Below are positions 1 to 5,836 of a stretch of 15,775 bases of DNA, one piece after another (within the stretch, counting starts at the first letter, position 1; each line of letters opens with the position of its first letter). A program made the position numbers and the translations under genes. The DNA comes from Prevotellaceae bacterium UBA7028 (GTDB lineage: Bacteria; Bacteroidota; Bacteroidia; Bacteroidales; Bacteroidaceae). The notes under the pieces are model-generated. The model saw nothing but the letters and a program-made list of their open reading frames with translations. It searched no databases and was not told where the DNA came from. The DNA is taken from contig DLBF01000114.1 in assembly GCA_002494215.1 (NCBI GenBank), positions 1-15,775 of the forward strand, written 5' to 3'.

Positions 1-67
1 CCCTATGCTCCCGATTACGAATAATCACTTCTCTGATATAGTCGCTTAAACGCTTATATTCTGTCAT
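1..67 (-). CDS. hsdS: Type I restriction-modification specificity subunit (HsdS), N-terminal fragment
   Basis: Only the first 22 codons are present, reading leftward from the ATG complementary to 65-67 off the window edge. The visible peptide begins MTEYKRLSDYIREVIIRN. This resembles the opening of Bacteroidota HsdS proteins, which commonly start M-x-E-Y-K-x-L-x-D-Y-I-x-x-V followed by an R-N-R segment. HsdS holds the two target-recognition domains that give a type I restriction-methylation complex its DNA specificity. The start overlaps the 3' end of the Fic gene by 14 nt in a different frame, so the two are probably co-transcribed and translationally coupled. Fic genes inside type I restriction loci are a recurrent arrangement in this phylum. 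The call rests on about 22 residues and is moderate; any gene to the left with this N-terminus would fit the sequence seen. Confidence 0.55.
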   Translation of the reverse strand, partial: MTEYKRLSDYIREVIIRNREHR

Positions 68-1352
68 TTACCCCCTCCTGCACTTTAATGTAACCACGAG
101 TAACCTTGTTTAGCGCAATTTCAGTCATATAGCCTTGCTTAACCAAATCTGACAGGTCTTTTCTTGCAGTCATTGAGGAAACGGAGAACTGTTCTTGCAC
201 ATCTTTTACTGTAAAGATGGTTCCAGGTTCTTCCTTAAGCTGCTGAAGAACCAGCGCCTGGCGCTGATTAATGTTTCCAGCCATCATAAAGGAACTGGCC
301 GCACTCTTTTCTCGTTGCTTTCGTTGAATATAATCACGCAATTGCTGGAATGAGATTTCCAATGCCCCCAGATTGTAAGCAACGAAATAGCCCATATCGT
401 TACCGTCATTCTCTACATAACGGAAGGCTTTCTCGTAATTCGACTTGGATTTTGCAATAACTCTTGATATGGATATGTACTCCGTCAATTTGTAGCCCTC
501 TTTTAGCATATACCAATAGAACAAAGCACGTGCTGTTCGCCCATTTCCATCAATAAACGGATGCATGAATGCCAGCATAAAATGCACAATGATGCCTCGT
601 ATAATAGGATGGATGAAAGTGCCTGGATTGTCGTTATTGAAGAAATCGCAAAGAGACTCAACAAACTCTGGAATCTCTTGAAATGAAGGCGGGGTATAGA
701 TGATATCGCCCTCTACCATATCAGCCACAACAACCTTGTCATTAGTTCTGAAACGACCTGCATCCTCAGGATTATCCAATGTCTTTTCCGTCATTAGTCG
801 ATGAATCGTAAGCAGCAATTCTTCTGTTAATGGTTCGTCCTTATGTTCAACAATATACTGGATTGTATTATAATTGTTGACTATCATCTGTTGAGACTTG
901 TTCTGTGGAGACTTTTTCTTTCTCAGCATGTCCTTGGCTACAATCCTCGTTGTGGAGGCTCCTTCCATCTTACTGGAGTAGATGGCCTCTTCCATCAAAG
1001 AACTCGACAGATAGTATTTCTTTTCTGAAGATTGAGTGTCGCCCTCCACTTCCCAAAAACTGCCGAACTTCATATCGAACTCATGACATAAGCGTTGCAT
1101 CTGGCTGGTGACACACAGATTGATACTGTATTTATTCCAGACAGGAATCATGCTCCTCAAACGTGATGCTTTGACATTCGCCCATAACATCTGTGGGGTG
1201 AAACCTTCTGGCAGTTTCTTGTATTTCGCTTTGTCCCAATATTCATAGTCAGCATTGACTTTATCTACAACTGGCATGATATTGGGGTCAATACCTTTTA
1301 GCAAGGCATTTACAAGCGTTTTCTTGTCAATCTTCGGTGGCAGTTCTATCAT
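54..1352 (-). CDS. Fic family protein (AMPylase-type) with C-terminal winged-helix domain
   Basis: The protein has 432 aa. The Fic core carries the canonical motif HPFIDGNGRTAR at residues 264-275, with catalytic His264 and the GNGR anion-binding loop. Fic enzymes usually transfer AMP from ATP to a hydroxyl side chain of a target protein. Residues 126-131 (SSKMEG) fit the inhibitory-helix pattern [S/T]xxxE[G/N] N-terminal to the core, so this is probably a self-inhibited class II Fic with Glu130 as the blocking residue. Residues about 361-425 look like a winged helix (QRQALVLQQL, then SVSSMTARKDLSDLVKQG), suggesting DNA binding and possible autoregulation. The N-terminal 100 residues resemble those of other Bacteroidota Fic proteins. 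The gene has its own promoter and a repeat-rich upstream region, and its 3' end overlaps the probable hsdS start, which suggests a regulatory or accessory role in the restriction locus. The target is unknown. Confidence 0.9.
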   Translation of the reverse strand: MIELPPKIDKKTLVNALLKGIDPNIMPVVDKVNADYEYWDKAKYKKLPEGFTPQMLWANVKASRLRSMIPVWNKYSINLCVTSQMQRLCHEFDMKFGSFWEVEGDTQSSEKKYYLSSSLMEEAIYSSKMEGASTTRIVAKDMLRKKKSPQNKSQQMIVNNYNTIQYIVEHKDEPLTEELLLTIHRLMTEKTLDNPEDAGRFRTNDKVVVADMVEGDIIYTPPSFQEIPEFVESLCDFFNNDNPGTFIHPIIRGIIVHFMLAFMHPFIDGNGRTARALFYWYMLKEGYKLTEYISISRVIAKSKSNYEKAFRYVENDGNDMGYFVAYNLGALEISFQQLRDYIQRKQREKSAASSFMMAGNINQRQALVLQQLKEEPGTIFTVKDVQEQFSVSSMTARKDLSDLVKQGYMTEIALNKVTRGYIKVQEGVNDRI

Positions 1353-1379
1353 AAAACTCTATTTCTTATAATTCTGCCA

Positions 1380-1413
1380 CAAAGATATAAATTACATTTA
1401 AAATCCTTGCCAA
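1380..1413 (-). promoter_or_regulatory. Predicted Bacteroidota promoter of the Fic gene
   Basis: On the minus strand TATCTTTG (complement of 1380-1387) matches the -7 consensus TAnnTTTG, 27 nt upstream of the Fic ATG. A TTGG at the complement of 1410-1413 could be the -33 element; the 22-nt spacing is slightly long. The -33 region overlaps the phased TTGC sites at 1407-1446. Confidence 0.6.
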
Positions 1414-1446
1414 TTCTTGCAAGTTTTTGCAAAATTTGCAAGAATT
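1407..1446. promoter_or_regulatory. Phased TTGC repeats and inverted repeat, candidate operator of the Fic gene
   Basis: TTGC occurs at 1407, 1417, 1427 and 1436, that is every 9-10 bp. Three of these are the palindrome TTGCAA. An 11-bp perfect inverted repeat, AATTCTTGCAA (1412-1422) and TTGCAAGAATT (1436-1446), is centred on the middle copy, which itself lies in TTTTGCAAAA (1425-1434). The block abuts and overlaps the predicted Fic -33 region. One-turn spacing puts the sites on one face of the helix, as expected for cooperative binding by a dimeric regulator. The winged-helix tail of the Fic protein is the obvious candidate ligand (inference). Confidence 0.5.
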
Positions 1447-1447
1447 T

Positions 1448-1861
1448 GTTGGTTTTGGAGACTATAGCCCAACTTTTCAAGGAGTGATTTCAATTCCTTG
1501 TTGCTTGCGCCATCTGCTGAAACGGTAAGATTTACAAGTGGTGCTTGCAAAAATGGGAAATCGGGATATGCTGTCTGATGTTACAGGTACAAAGATATTA
1601 ATAAATCCCCTAATATCGTGATTCAAACAGATTTTTTTGAGAAACCCCATGCTTTTCATGGCATACTACACACTTTTCCGTCCGGAAATTGTTTAAATTT
1701 AGTTCAAATAACGGGGGAAAATCATTTCTTGATGCACATCAATATAATAAGCTTCAGCCACGAAAATGTGTGCCGTGGATGATGCACGATTCGGGTAAAC
1801 TTTGTATCTTCGCATTTAGATTTATTAACCCTAAAAACCTCTTAAAAAAACAGCAATTGCT
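1448..1861. other. Long intergenic region between divergent Fic gene and the 1862 gene
   Basis: No convincing gene is seen. A minus-strand TATCTTTG (complement of 1590-1597) could be a second, distal promoter for the Fic operon, but no -33 element sits at the right distance. A perfect hairpin-forming palindrome TTTCCG-TC-CGGAAA lies at 1675-1688. TATCTTCG at 1805-1812 is a one-mismatch -7 element in the right place to transcribe the gene at 1862, about 50 nt downstream, but again lacks a clear -33. Short reading frames here have no recognisable domain. Confidence 0.4.
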
Positions 1862-2239
1862 ATGTGTGACCCAAACTCATCATACGATACTGCCATCGCC
1901 TCACAAATCGTGGAGTGCGTTGCTGCGTGTGTGAAGACCAAGGGTCTGCAGAGCGCTTTGAAGGACTTCGAGGGCATGCAGAACATCCTCTCGGGTCTGC
2001 CAATCTGGAATCAGATTAAGCAGGGAGTGGATACCATCTTTGCCAATGAGCGCATACGACTGGAGGAGCTGGATCTGGCACGTGCCAAGGCCGCCGCTCC
2101 CACCTTGTACCAGATTGTGCAATCGGCCGTGAACGGTATAAATTTGAACAACCCCACATTCGACGGTGCCATGTACGAAGTCAAGGATAATAAAGAGGTA
2201 AATATAGGAGGACAGCCAAATGGACAAGAAAATGAGTGA
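1862..2239 (+). CDS. Uncharacterised protein, 125 aa, first of an overlapping pair
   Basis: I do not recognise a named family. The protein looks helical over residues 10-95 and has no signal peptide or clear membrane segment. Its C-terminus (about 97-117) carries the motif NPTFDGAMYEVKDNKEVNI. A closely similar motif opens the next gene's product, so the two are probably related modules or partners. Its 3' end overlaps the next start by 20 nt, implying co-translation. Codon use is GC-rich compared with the Fic gene, like the cassette downstream. The start at 1862 follows a possible TATCTTCG -7 element and a palindrome GCAATTGC, with no obvious Shine-Dalgarno. Confidence 0.7.
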   Translation: MCDPNSSYDTAIASQIVECVAACVKTKGLQSALKDFEGMQNILSGLPIWNQIKQGVDTIFANERIRLEELDLARAKAAAPTLYQIVQSAVNGINLNNPTFDGAMYEVKDNKEVNIGGQPNGQENE

Positions 2240-2708
2240 AGCCCTGGGCATTACGTTCAATGGGAACGTGACGTTCCAAGGGCCTATGTTCGACATTCAC
2301 GATAATAAGAAGGTGGTGGTGGTGAACCAAAGCAGCCCCTCTCCCCAGCCCTCCCCCAAATGGGAGGGAGATAACAAGGCGCCCCTGCCTAAGGAGCTGG
2401 ATACGCCGCGGGCAAGGAGGTACTTTGCCGAGGCTGTCCGCCTGGGGTATATGGAGCCGGCGGAGGACGGCCGATACCGCTGGTTGGGTACGGGCAGGAA
2501 ACCCTGCACGGCTGAGCTGGCCTACTTCCTGGGCCGCGTCTATAACTACAAGTACACCATTACTGGCAACGCGGGCGAGAACTTTCCCGAGGAGAGCCTG
2601 AACAATCTGTTTGGTGTATCCCGCCTGTATTCATCCCTGACGCAGGTGTATAACGCGCAGAAGCCGCAACGGTGGCGCTCACAGATTGACGAGATGTTTA
2701 AACTTTAA
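2220..2708 (+). CDS. Uncharacterised protein, 162 aa, with repeat-encoded linker
   Basis: The start is supported by GGAGGA at 2207-2212, seven nt before the ATG, lying inside the preceding gene. Residues 16-35 (NVTFQGPMFDIHDNKKVVVV) mirror the end of the upstream protein. Residues 39-51 (SPSPQPSPKWEGD) are encoded by a GC-rich palindromic repeat and look like an inserted flexible linker. Residues about 58-162 form a compact predicted module (TPRARRYFAEAVRLGYMEP, then WLG, ELAYFLGRVYN, NNLFGVSR) of a kind I associate with uncharacterised Bacteroidota proteins, where short N-terminal pieces vary and this C-terminal part is kept. No catalytic motif is evident. It ends 19 nt from the convergent antitoxin gene. 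Confidence 0.75.
   Translation: MDKKMSEALGITFNGNVTFQGPMFDIHDNKKVVVVNQSSPSPQPSPKWEGDNKAPLPKELDTPRARRYFAEAVRLGYMEPAEDGRYRWLGTGRKPCTAELAYFLGRVYNYKYTITGNAGENFPEESLNNLFGVSRLYSSLTQVYNAQKPQRWRSQIDEMFKL
2334..2372. repeat. GC-rich REP-like palindromic repeat, copy within CDS
   Basis: The copy combines a CCCCTCTCCCC tract with CCTCCC...GGGAGG pairing around AAAT. It is the same family as copies near 3551, 6086, 7382, 7881 and 8745. It is translated in frame as a Pro/Ser-rich linker. Confidence 0.65.
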
Positions 2709-2727
2709 ACTGAGTCTCACCTGTCAG

Positions 2728-3105
2728 CTACGCCAGTACGATATCTGCTGGAATGCCAAGGATTTTATGGATACTACGTGCCACCTCAAAACTCAATGAG
2801 CGTCTGCCATGAATCAGGTCGCTGAACATGGTAGAGCTGATGCCAATCATCCTGGCAGCATCTTTCTGTTTCAGCCCCTTTTTCTTAACTTGAGTAAGGA
2901 TAGCATCAGTAAGCAGGGTACTCATCTGCCCAGGTAGCGGGTGATAGGCGCTGCCGTATTCGTCTAATGCCTCGCTTAACTGCATGAACTCCGCCTTTTC
3001 CTCTTCCGGAAGCAAATCCATATCTCCCAACTCCGTACCGCGTTGCATCAATGCCTCAGCACGAGCCTCATACTCTTTATACTCCTTCTCTGTCTTAATT
3101 ATCAT
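2728..3105 (-). CDS. higA: HigA-type antitoxin, XRE-family helix-turn-helix protein
   Basis: The protein has 125 aa. The C-terminal half (about residues 68-122) is an XRE-type helix-turn-helix: LKQKDAARMIGISSTMFSDL is the recognition segment, followed by HGRRSLSFEVARSIHKILGI. The N-terminal 60 residues are charged and helical, as in longer HigA proteins of the COG5499 kind, and probably wrap the toxin. HigA neutralises HigB by direct binding and represses the shared promoter. The gene lies 3 nt downstream of the toxin on the minus strand, giving the toxin-first order typical of higBA. Confidence 0.88.
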   Translation of the reverse strand: MIIKTEKEYKEYEARAEALMQRGTELGDMDLLPEEEKAEFMQLSEALDEYGSAYHPLPGQMSTLLTDAILTQVKKKGLKQKDAARMIGISSTMFSDLIHGRRSLSFEVARSIHKILGIPADIVLA

Positions 3106-3108
3106 GGC

Positions 3109-3405
3109 TTAAATTGTTTTTATGTCTTTAATCTTGTCATATTCCTTGTGAGTCCCAATAAAACGGATAGCAGCTACACCAGCGAAAAAAGTAATCATCA
3201 CAACAGTTCTGTAATTATTACCCTTGATATTGAACACGTATCTGTTGTTTCCGACGAAATCGGCTGAAGGAAAGTCTCTTTTTAAATCTGCGTGATGTTT
3301 CCACGTTGCTTCCCTTATAATTGTGCTCCATCTTTCCAGCGCAGGCTTAGCATCAGGATGTTTCTTGGCAAACTCATCAATCCGCTCTGGATATATAATC
3401 TTCAT
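3109..3405 (-). CDS. higB: HigB-family toxin, ribosome-dependent mRNA interferase type
   Basis: The protein has 98 aa, the usual HigB_toxin length. Family-like features include the opening MKIIYPERIDEFAKKHPDAK, then LERWSTIIREATWKHHADLK. These are followed by the core NRYVFNIKGNNYRTVVMI and the terminal IRFIGTHKEYDKI, where the C-terminal GTHxEYD is characteristic of the family. Known members of this RelE-superfamily group cut mRNA at the ribosome. The gene is first in the operon and directly follows a near-ideal promoter. Stop and antitoxin start are separated by three bases, so translation is likely coupled. Both genes look intact. Confidence 0.9.
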   Translation of the reverse strand: MKIIYPERIDEFAKKHPDAKPALERWSTIIREATWKHHADLKRDFPSADFVGNNRYVFNIKGNNYRTVVMITFFAGVAAIRFIGTHKEYDKIKDIKTI

Positions 3406-3430
3406 TGTTTTTTACTAACCTATTTTAGTG

Positions 3431-3461
3431 CAAAAGTACGAACTTATATAGTAACGACAAA
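3431..3461 (-). promoter_or_regulatory. Promoter of the higBA operon
   Basis: On the minus strand TACTTTTG (complement of 3431-3438) is a -7 element, and TTTG (complement of 3458-3461) lies exactly 19 nt upstream as the -33 element. The -7 element is about 25 nt before the HigB ATG. Confidence 0.8.
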
Positions 3462-3550
3462 GAAAAAGACAAGAAAAGTTCACAGATATGTGATTTTTTT
3501 ACAAAATGGGATGACGCCCTAACCCCTAACCTCACATCTTCATACTTATC

Positions 3551-3578
3551 GCCCCCCCTCCCTCACGGGGGAGAGGCT
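3551..3578. repeat. GC-rich REP-like palindromic repeat, intergenic copy
   Basis: CCCCCCTCCCTCA followed by CGGGGGAGAGG forms an imperfect hairpin of the same family as the other GC-rich repeats of the window. It lies between the divergent higBA promoter and the 3627 promoter. Confidence 0.5.
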
Positions 3579-3626
3579 GAATTTATAGCACATTTATGCA
3601 CTATAGATTGCCCCAGGGATAGTGCG

Positions 3627-3634
3627 TACCTTTG
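3627..3634 (+). promoter_or_regulatory. Predicted -7 element upstream of the primase cassette
   Basis: TACCTTTG matches TAnnTTTG exactly. A -33 element at the ideal distance is not clear; a TTG lies 16 nt upstream at 3608-3610. Transcription would start a few bases into the hairpin that begins at 3634. Confidence 0.55.
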
Positions 3635-3680
3635 CAGCAGGAATTCCAAGAGACCGGAGTTTCTGCTGCTTTTCTTTTTT
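3634..3680 (+). terminator. Intrinsic terminator immediately after a promoter (attenuator or small-RNA end)
   Basis: GCAGCAGGAA (3634-3643) pairs with TTTCTGCTGC (3660-3669), a 10-bp stem with one G-U pair. An inner TCC/GGA stem lies in the loop. The stem is followed by TTTTCTTTTTT (3670-3680). The structure begins at the last base of the -7 element, so any transcript would be a roughly 40-45 nt RNA unless termination is overcome. Confidence 0.7.
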
Positions 3681-3728
3681 CTACAGAGGGGGAGGGGCGG
3701 CAGTCAAAAACTGAGCACGGCTCCGGTG

Positions 3729-3780
3729 GGCACGGGATGAAGAACGCCTTTCTATATCATCGTGCCGCGTGCAAGAAGGC
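3729..3780 (+). promoter_or_regulatory. Structured leader with competing pairings before the 3806 gene
   Basis: GGCACG-GG-ATGA (3729-3740) pairs with TCATCGTGCC (3757-3766), 10 bp with a two-base bulge. The loop contains GCCTTTCT (3746-3753), which can instead pair with AGAAGGC (3774-3780) just downstream. The result is either a pseudoknot or mutually exclusive hairpins ending 25 nt before the ATG. This is a structural reading by eye only. Confidence 0.35.
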
Positions 3781-3805
3781 ATTTTAATACCGACATAAAA
3801 AGAAT

Positions 3806-4150
3806 ATGAAAAAGGTATTTAACTGCAACACAGAATTGTGCGTGGACATTAAGACAATCCTGCGCACGGACCGCAGAGCTAAGATGAACAGGGTGTATGA
3901 GGGTTCCCTGACGCTGGACCGCGAGGACCATTACACCTTCCGTGAGAAACTGCCCAGCGCTGCCGCCAGGCGTAACCCGCACCTCTTCCGCGGCAAGTAC
4001 ATTACCGTTACCCAGGGCGCTGACGGTACGCTGCGCCCTAACTTCCGCCCGATGCATACGGGCCGCGGCTTCCGACTGGAGCGCTATGCCCTCGGTGTGT
4101 ACAACGAACTATGCATGGCACTTTATGGCCTTGTAGGAAATGAAGAATGA
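3806..4150 (+). CDS. Uncharacterised basic protein, 114 aa, first gene of the primase cassette
   Basis: I do not recognise the family. The product is rich in Arg/Lys and begins MKKVFNCNTELCVDIKTI, with no signal peptide or membrane helix. The central part (FREKLPSAAARRNPHLFRGK) and YITVTQGADGTLRPNF suggest a small alpha/beta fold that could bind nucleic acid (inference from charge only). The last codons (Asn-Glu-Glu-stop) come from a GAAGAATGAA-type repeat that overlaps the gene end, so the natural terminus may have been altered. The position behind a promoter/terminator and structured leader, and ahead of the helicase and primase genes, suggests it is part of the cassette, possibly as a regulator or replication accessory. 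Confidence 0.7.
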   Translation: MKKVFNCNTELCVDIKTILRTDRRAKMNRVYEGSLTLDREDHYTFREKLPSAAARRNPHLFRGKYITVTQGADGTLRPNFRPMHTGRGFRLERYALGVYNELCMALYGLVGNEE

Positions 4151-4172
4151 AGAGTGAAGAATGAAGAATGAA
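4139..4172. repeat. GAAGAGTGAA-type short tandem repeat
   Basis: The stretch is built from AATGAAGA and GAGTGAAGA units. Its reverse complement occurs inside the primase gene (6701-6732), and the same orientation occurs inside the sialidase gene (13141-13171). Here it supplies the stop codon of the 114-aa gene. Confidence 0.75.
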
Positions 4173-4183
4173 ACACGTGTTGC

Positions 4184-4331
4184 GTTCCAGTTCCAATTGT
4201 TCCAATTTAAAAAAGAGACATCACACCCCTTTCTTTAGACTTTATAACTTATTAATATATATATAGTTATATATGATAATAGAGGGTGTGTGGGGTACCT
4301 AAAAAACAACTGGAACAACTGGAACTGGAAC
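4184..4331. repeat. Nested 148-bp palindrome with AT-rich centre (MITE- or origin-like)
   Basis: The outer arms are 4184-4203 (GTTCCAGTTCCAATTGTTCC) and 4312-4331, complementary at 19 of 20 positions. Middle arms are CACACCC (4222-4228) and GGGTGTG (4284-4290). Inner arms are TATAAC (4243-4248) and GTTATA (4266-4271), around an AT-only core. All three arm pairs centre within 4256-4258. The arms themselves are built of repeated GTTCCA units. It lies directly before the DUF3987-like gene and contains no TAnnTTTG promoter. Confidence 0.7.
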
Positions 4332-4371
4332 AGACAAAGAACAATTTATTCATCTAAAAAGCAGAATATCA

Positions 4372-5676
4372 ATGAGATACGATATCAGTAAAGCGACTGC
4401 CCCCGCTATGCCAAACCTTGGAAAAGGGACAGAATGTATTAAAATCCTGCTCTCGCAGGCCTCGAAAGACATGCACGAACCCCTTGTTCCGATGCTTTTC
4501 CCTATCCTTGGCGCACACATGAGCGGTTCGGAATTTCAGTACCCAGACCTCACTTGGAAGGAGCCATGTGGCATGATGGCCAATCTGGTTGGCGATTCGG
4601 GCTGTAATAAGGGTCAATTGTCCAACCTTGTGGAGGCTATTTGTCGCGACTTCCGTCAGCACGACGATGCAGAACTGAAGAAACTGGTGCAATGGCAGAA
4701 GCAGGTGAAGAGTATGGGAGCCAACAAGGAGAAGCCTGCCCGTCCGGAGGTGACTTTCTGGTTTCCTCCCTCCGACACCACCCGTCCGGCTTTCCTTCAG
4801 AACGCTATGGCCCTGGAGTCCCAAGGCACCCGTACCCAATACATGAATATGCCCGAGGTGGAGATGGCCGACGGACTGTGTGGCGGCCATAGGCAGTTTT
4901 CGCAGATGCTCCGCATCATCTATGACCGCCAGCGTGTGGGAGCCATGCGTGCCACGGAATCTGGCGTAACGGGTAACCCGACGCTCAGAGCCAACCTGAC
5001 GTTTTCTTCCACGCCGTATGCTACACGCAGTTTCTACAGGAAAGAACTGTTTAACGGTACGTTCGGCAGAATGGTCTTTTCCTATAAGGCACGTACCAGT
5101 CGCGACGGACGCATTCCCCGTCAGGGCCGTTATACGGATGAGTTCTACAAGCAGTTGGACGAGTACTTGGTACGACTTGACATCTGCAAGGGCAGGTTCA
5201 TCATTAAGCCGTTGAACAAGCTGACAGACAATTTGGCTGCGGATATGGCTTCGATGGCTGACCTGGCCGATGATGATGTACTCTGGGACGTTTCCAAGCG
5301 TGCTCTACTTTCGGCCTGGAAGGCTGGCTGCGTACTCTGGGTAATGAATAACCAGACTTGGACGCGTGCCATGGGCGACCTGGTGGAATGGCTGGTTTAC
5401 CACGACATCTGGAGCAAGATGCAGCTCTTTGCCGACCTGCTGGGCAAGGATGCCGACACGATGAGCGAGGCGCAGCGTCGCGGACCGAAGAACATGCTGG
5501 ATAGTCTGCCCGACACATTCAACGAGGCACAACTGGAGGCGCTCCGCATGCAGCTCGGCAAGAGCAAGGAGGGTACCAACGGTCAGCTACGCAAATGGGT
5601 GTTCCGCAAGTTCATCGAGTACTCCAGCCAAACGGGACTTTATACCAAGACGGCAAGCTATCTTGGGAATAGTTGA
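4372..5676 (+). CDS. DUF3987-like P-loop ATPase/helicase-type protein
   Basis: The product has 434 aa and resembles the C-terminal (DUF3987) portion of Bacteroidota VirE-like replication proteins. A P-loop-like segment LVGDSGCNKGQ at residues 72-82 places Lys80-Gly81 where Walker A expects them. MNMPEVEMA (about 158-166) is a candidate Walker B. FSSTPYATRSFY followed by NGTFGRMVFSYKA (around residues 215-242) resembles the conserved region of this family ending in an arginine-finger-like Arg. The N-terminal primase-like domain seen in fused versions is absent; a separate CHC2/TOPRIM primase is encoded next, so priming and unwinding look split over two genes. The likely role is plasmid- or phage-type DNA replication. 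No nearby TAnnTTTG promoter is visible, so expression may depend on the 3627 promoter. Confidence 0.75.
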   Translation: MRYDISKATAPAMPNLGKGTECIKILLSQASKDMHEPLVPMLFPILGAHMSGSEFQYPDLTWKEPCGMMANLVGDSGCNKGQLSNLVEAICRDFRQHDDAELKKLVQWQKQVKSMGANKEKPARPEVTFWFPPSDTTRPAFLQNAMALESQGTRTQYMNMPEVEMADGLCGGHRQFSQMLRIIYDRQRVGAMRATESGVTGNPTLRANLTFSSTPYATRSFYRKELFNGTFGRMVFSYKARTSRDGRIPRQGRYTDEFYKQLDEYLVRLDICKGRFIIKPLNKLTDNLAADMASMADLADDDVLWDVSKRALLSAWKAGCVLWVMNNQTWTRAMGDLVEWLVYHDIWSKMQLFADLLGKDADTMSEAQRRGPKNMLDSLPDTFNEAQLEALRMQLGKSKEGTNGQLRKWVFRKFIEYSSQTGLYTKTASYLGNS

Positions 5677-5820
5677 TAGTTGATAGTTTAGAGTTGATAG
5701 TCAGTTTAACAAGTATAGTGTTGAAAGTTCCGCCAATGGCGGAGTTAAATTAACCTCAAACTTACAACTCTAAACTATCGAGCGCAGCTCGCAACTGACT
5801 CTCAACTCTACACTCTAATC
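5672..5820. repeat. Inverted-repeat element between helicase and primase genes
   Basis: GATAGTTTAGAGTT (5682-5695) pairs perfectly with 5766-5779. GAGTTGATAGTCAGTT (5691-5706) pairs with 5793-5808 with one mismatch. A central hairpin TCCGCC-AAT-GGCGGA (5729-5743) and a smaller GAGC...GCTC lie between. The left arm consists of tandem AGTTGATAGT units. It fills nearly the whole gap and contains no gene or consensus promoter. Confidence 0.7.
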
Positions 5821-5836
5821 TCTAAACTTTATTTAT

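Noticed and set aside
1477..1659. A 60-codon minus-strand frame upstream of the Fic gene
   Set aside because: No start signal with promoter at the right distance and no recognised family. A TATCTTTG motif lies inside the frame rather than before it.
1689..1934. An 81-codon plus-strand frame overlapping the start of the 125-aa gene
   Set aside because: Most of it lies in noncoding-looking AT-rich sequence upstream, and it then runs out of frame through the 1862 gene, which has better coding character.
4369..4890. A 173-codon minus-strand frame opposite the DUF3987-like gene
   Set aside because: It is a codon-use shadow of the sense gene, with low-complexity His/Leu-rich translation and no domain or promoter.
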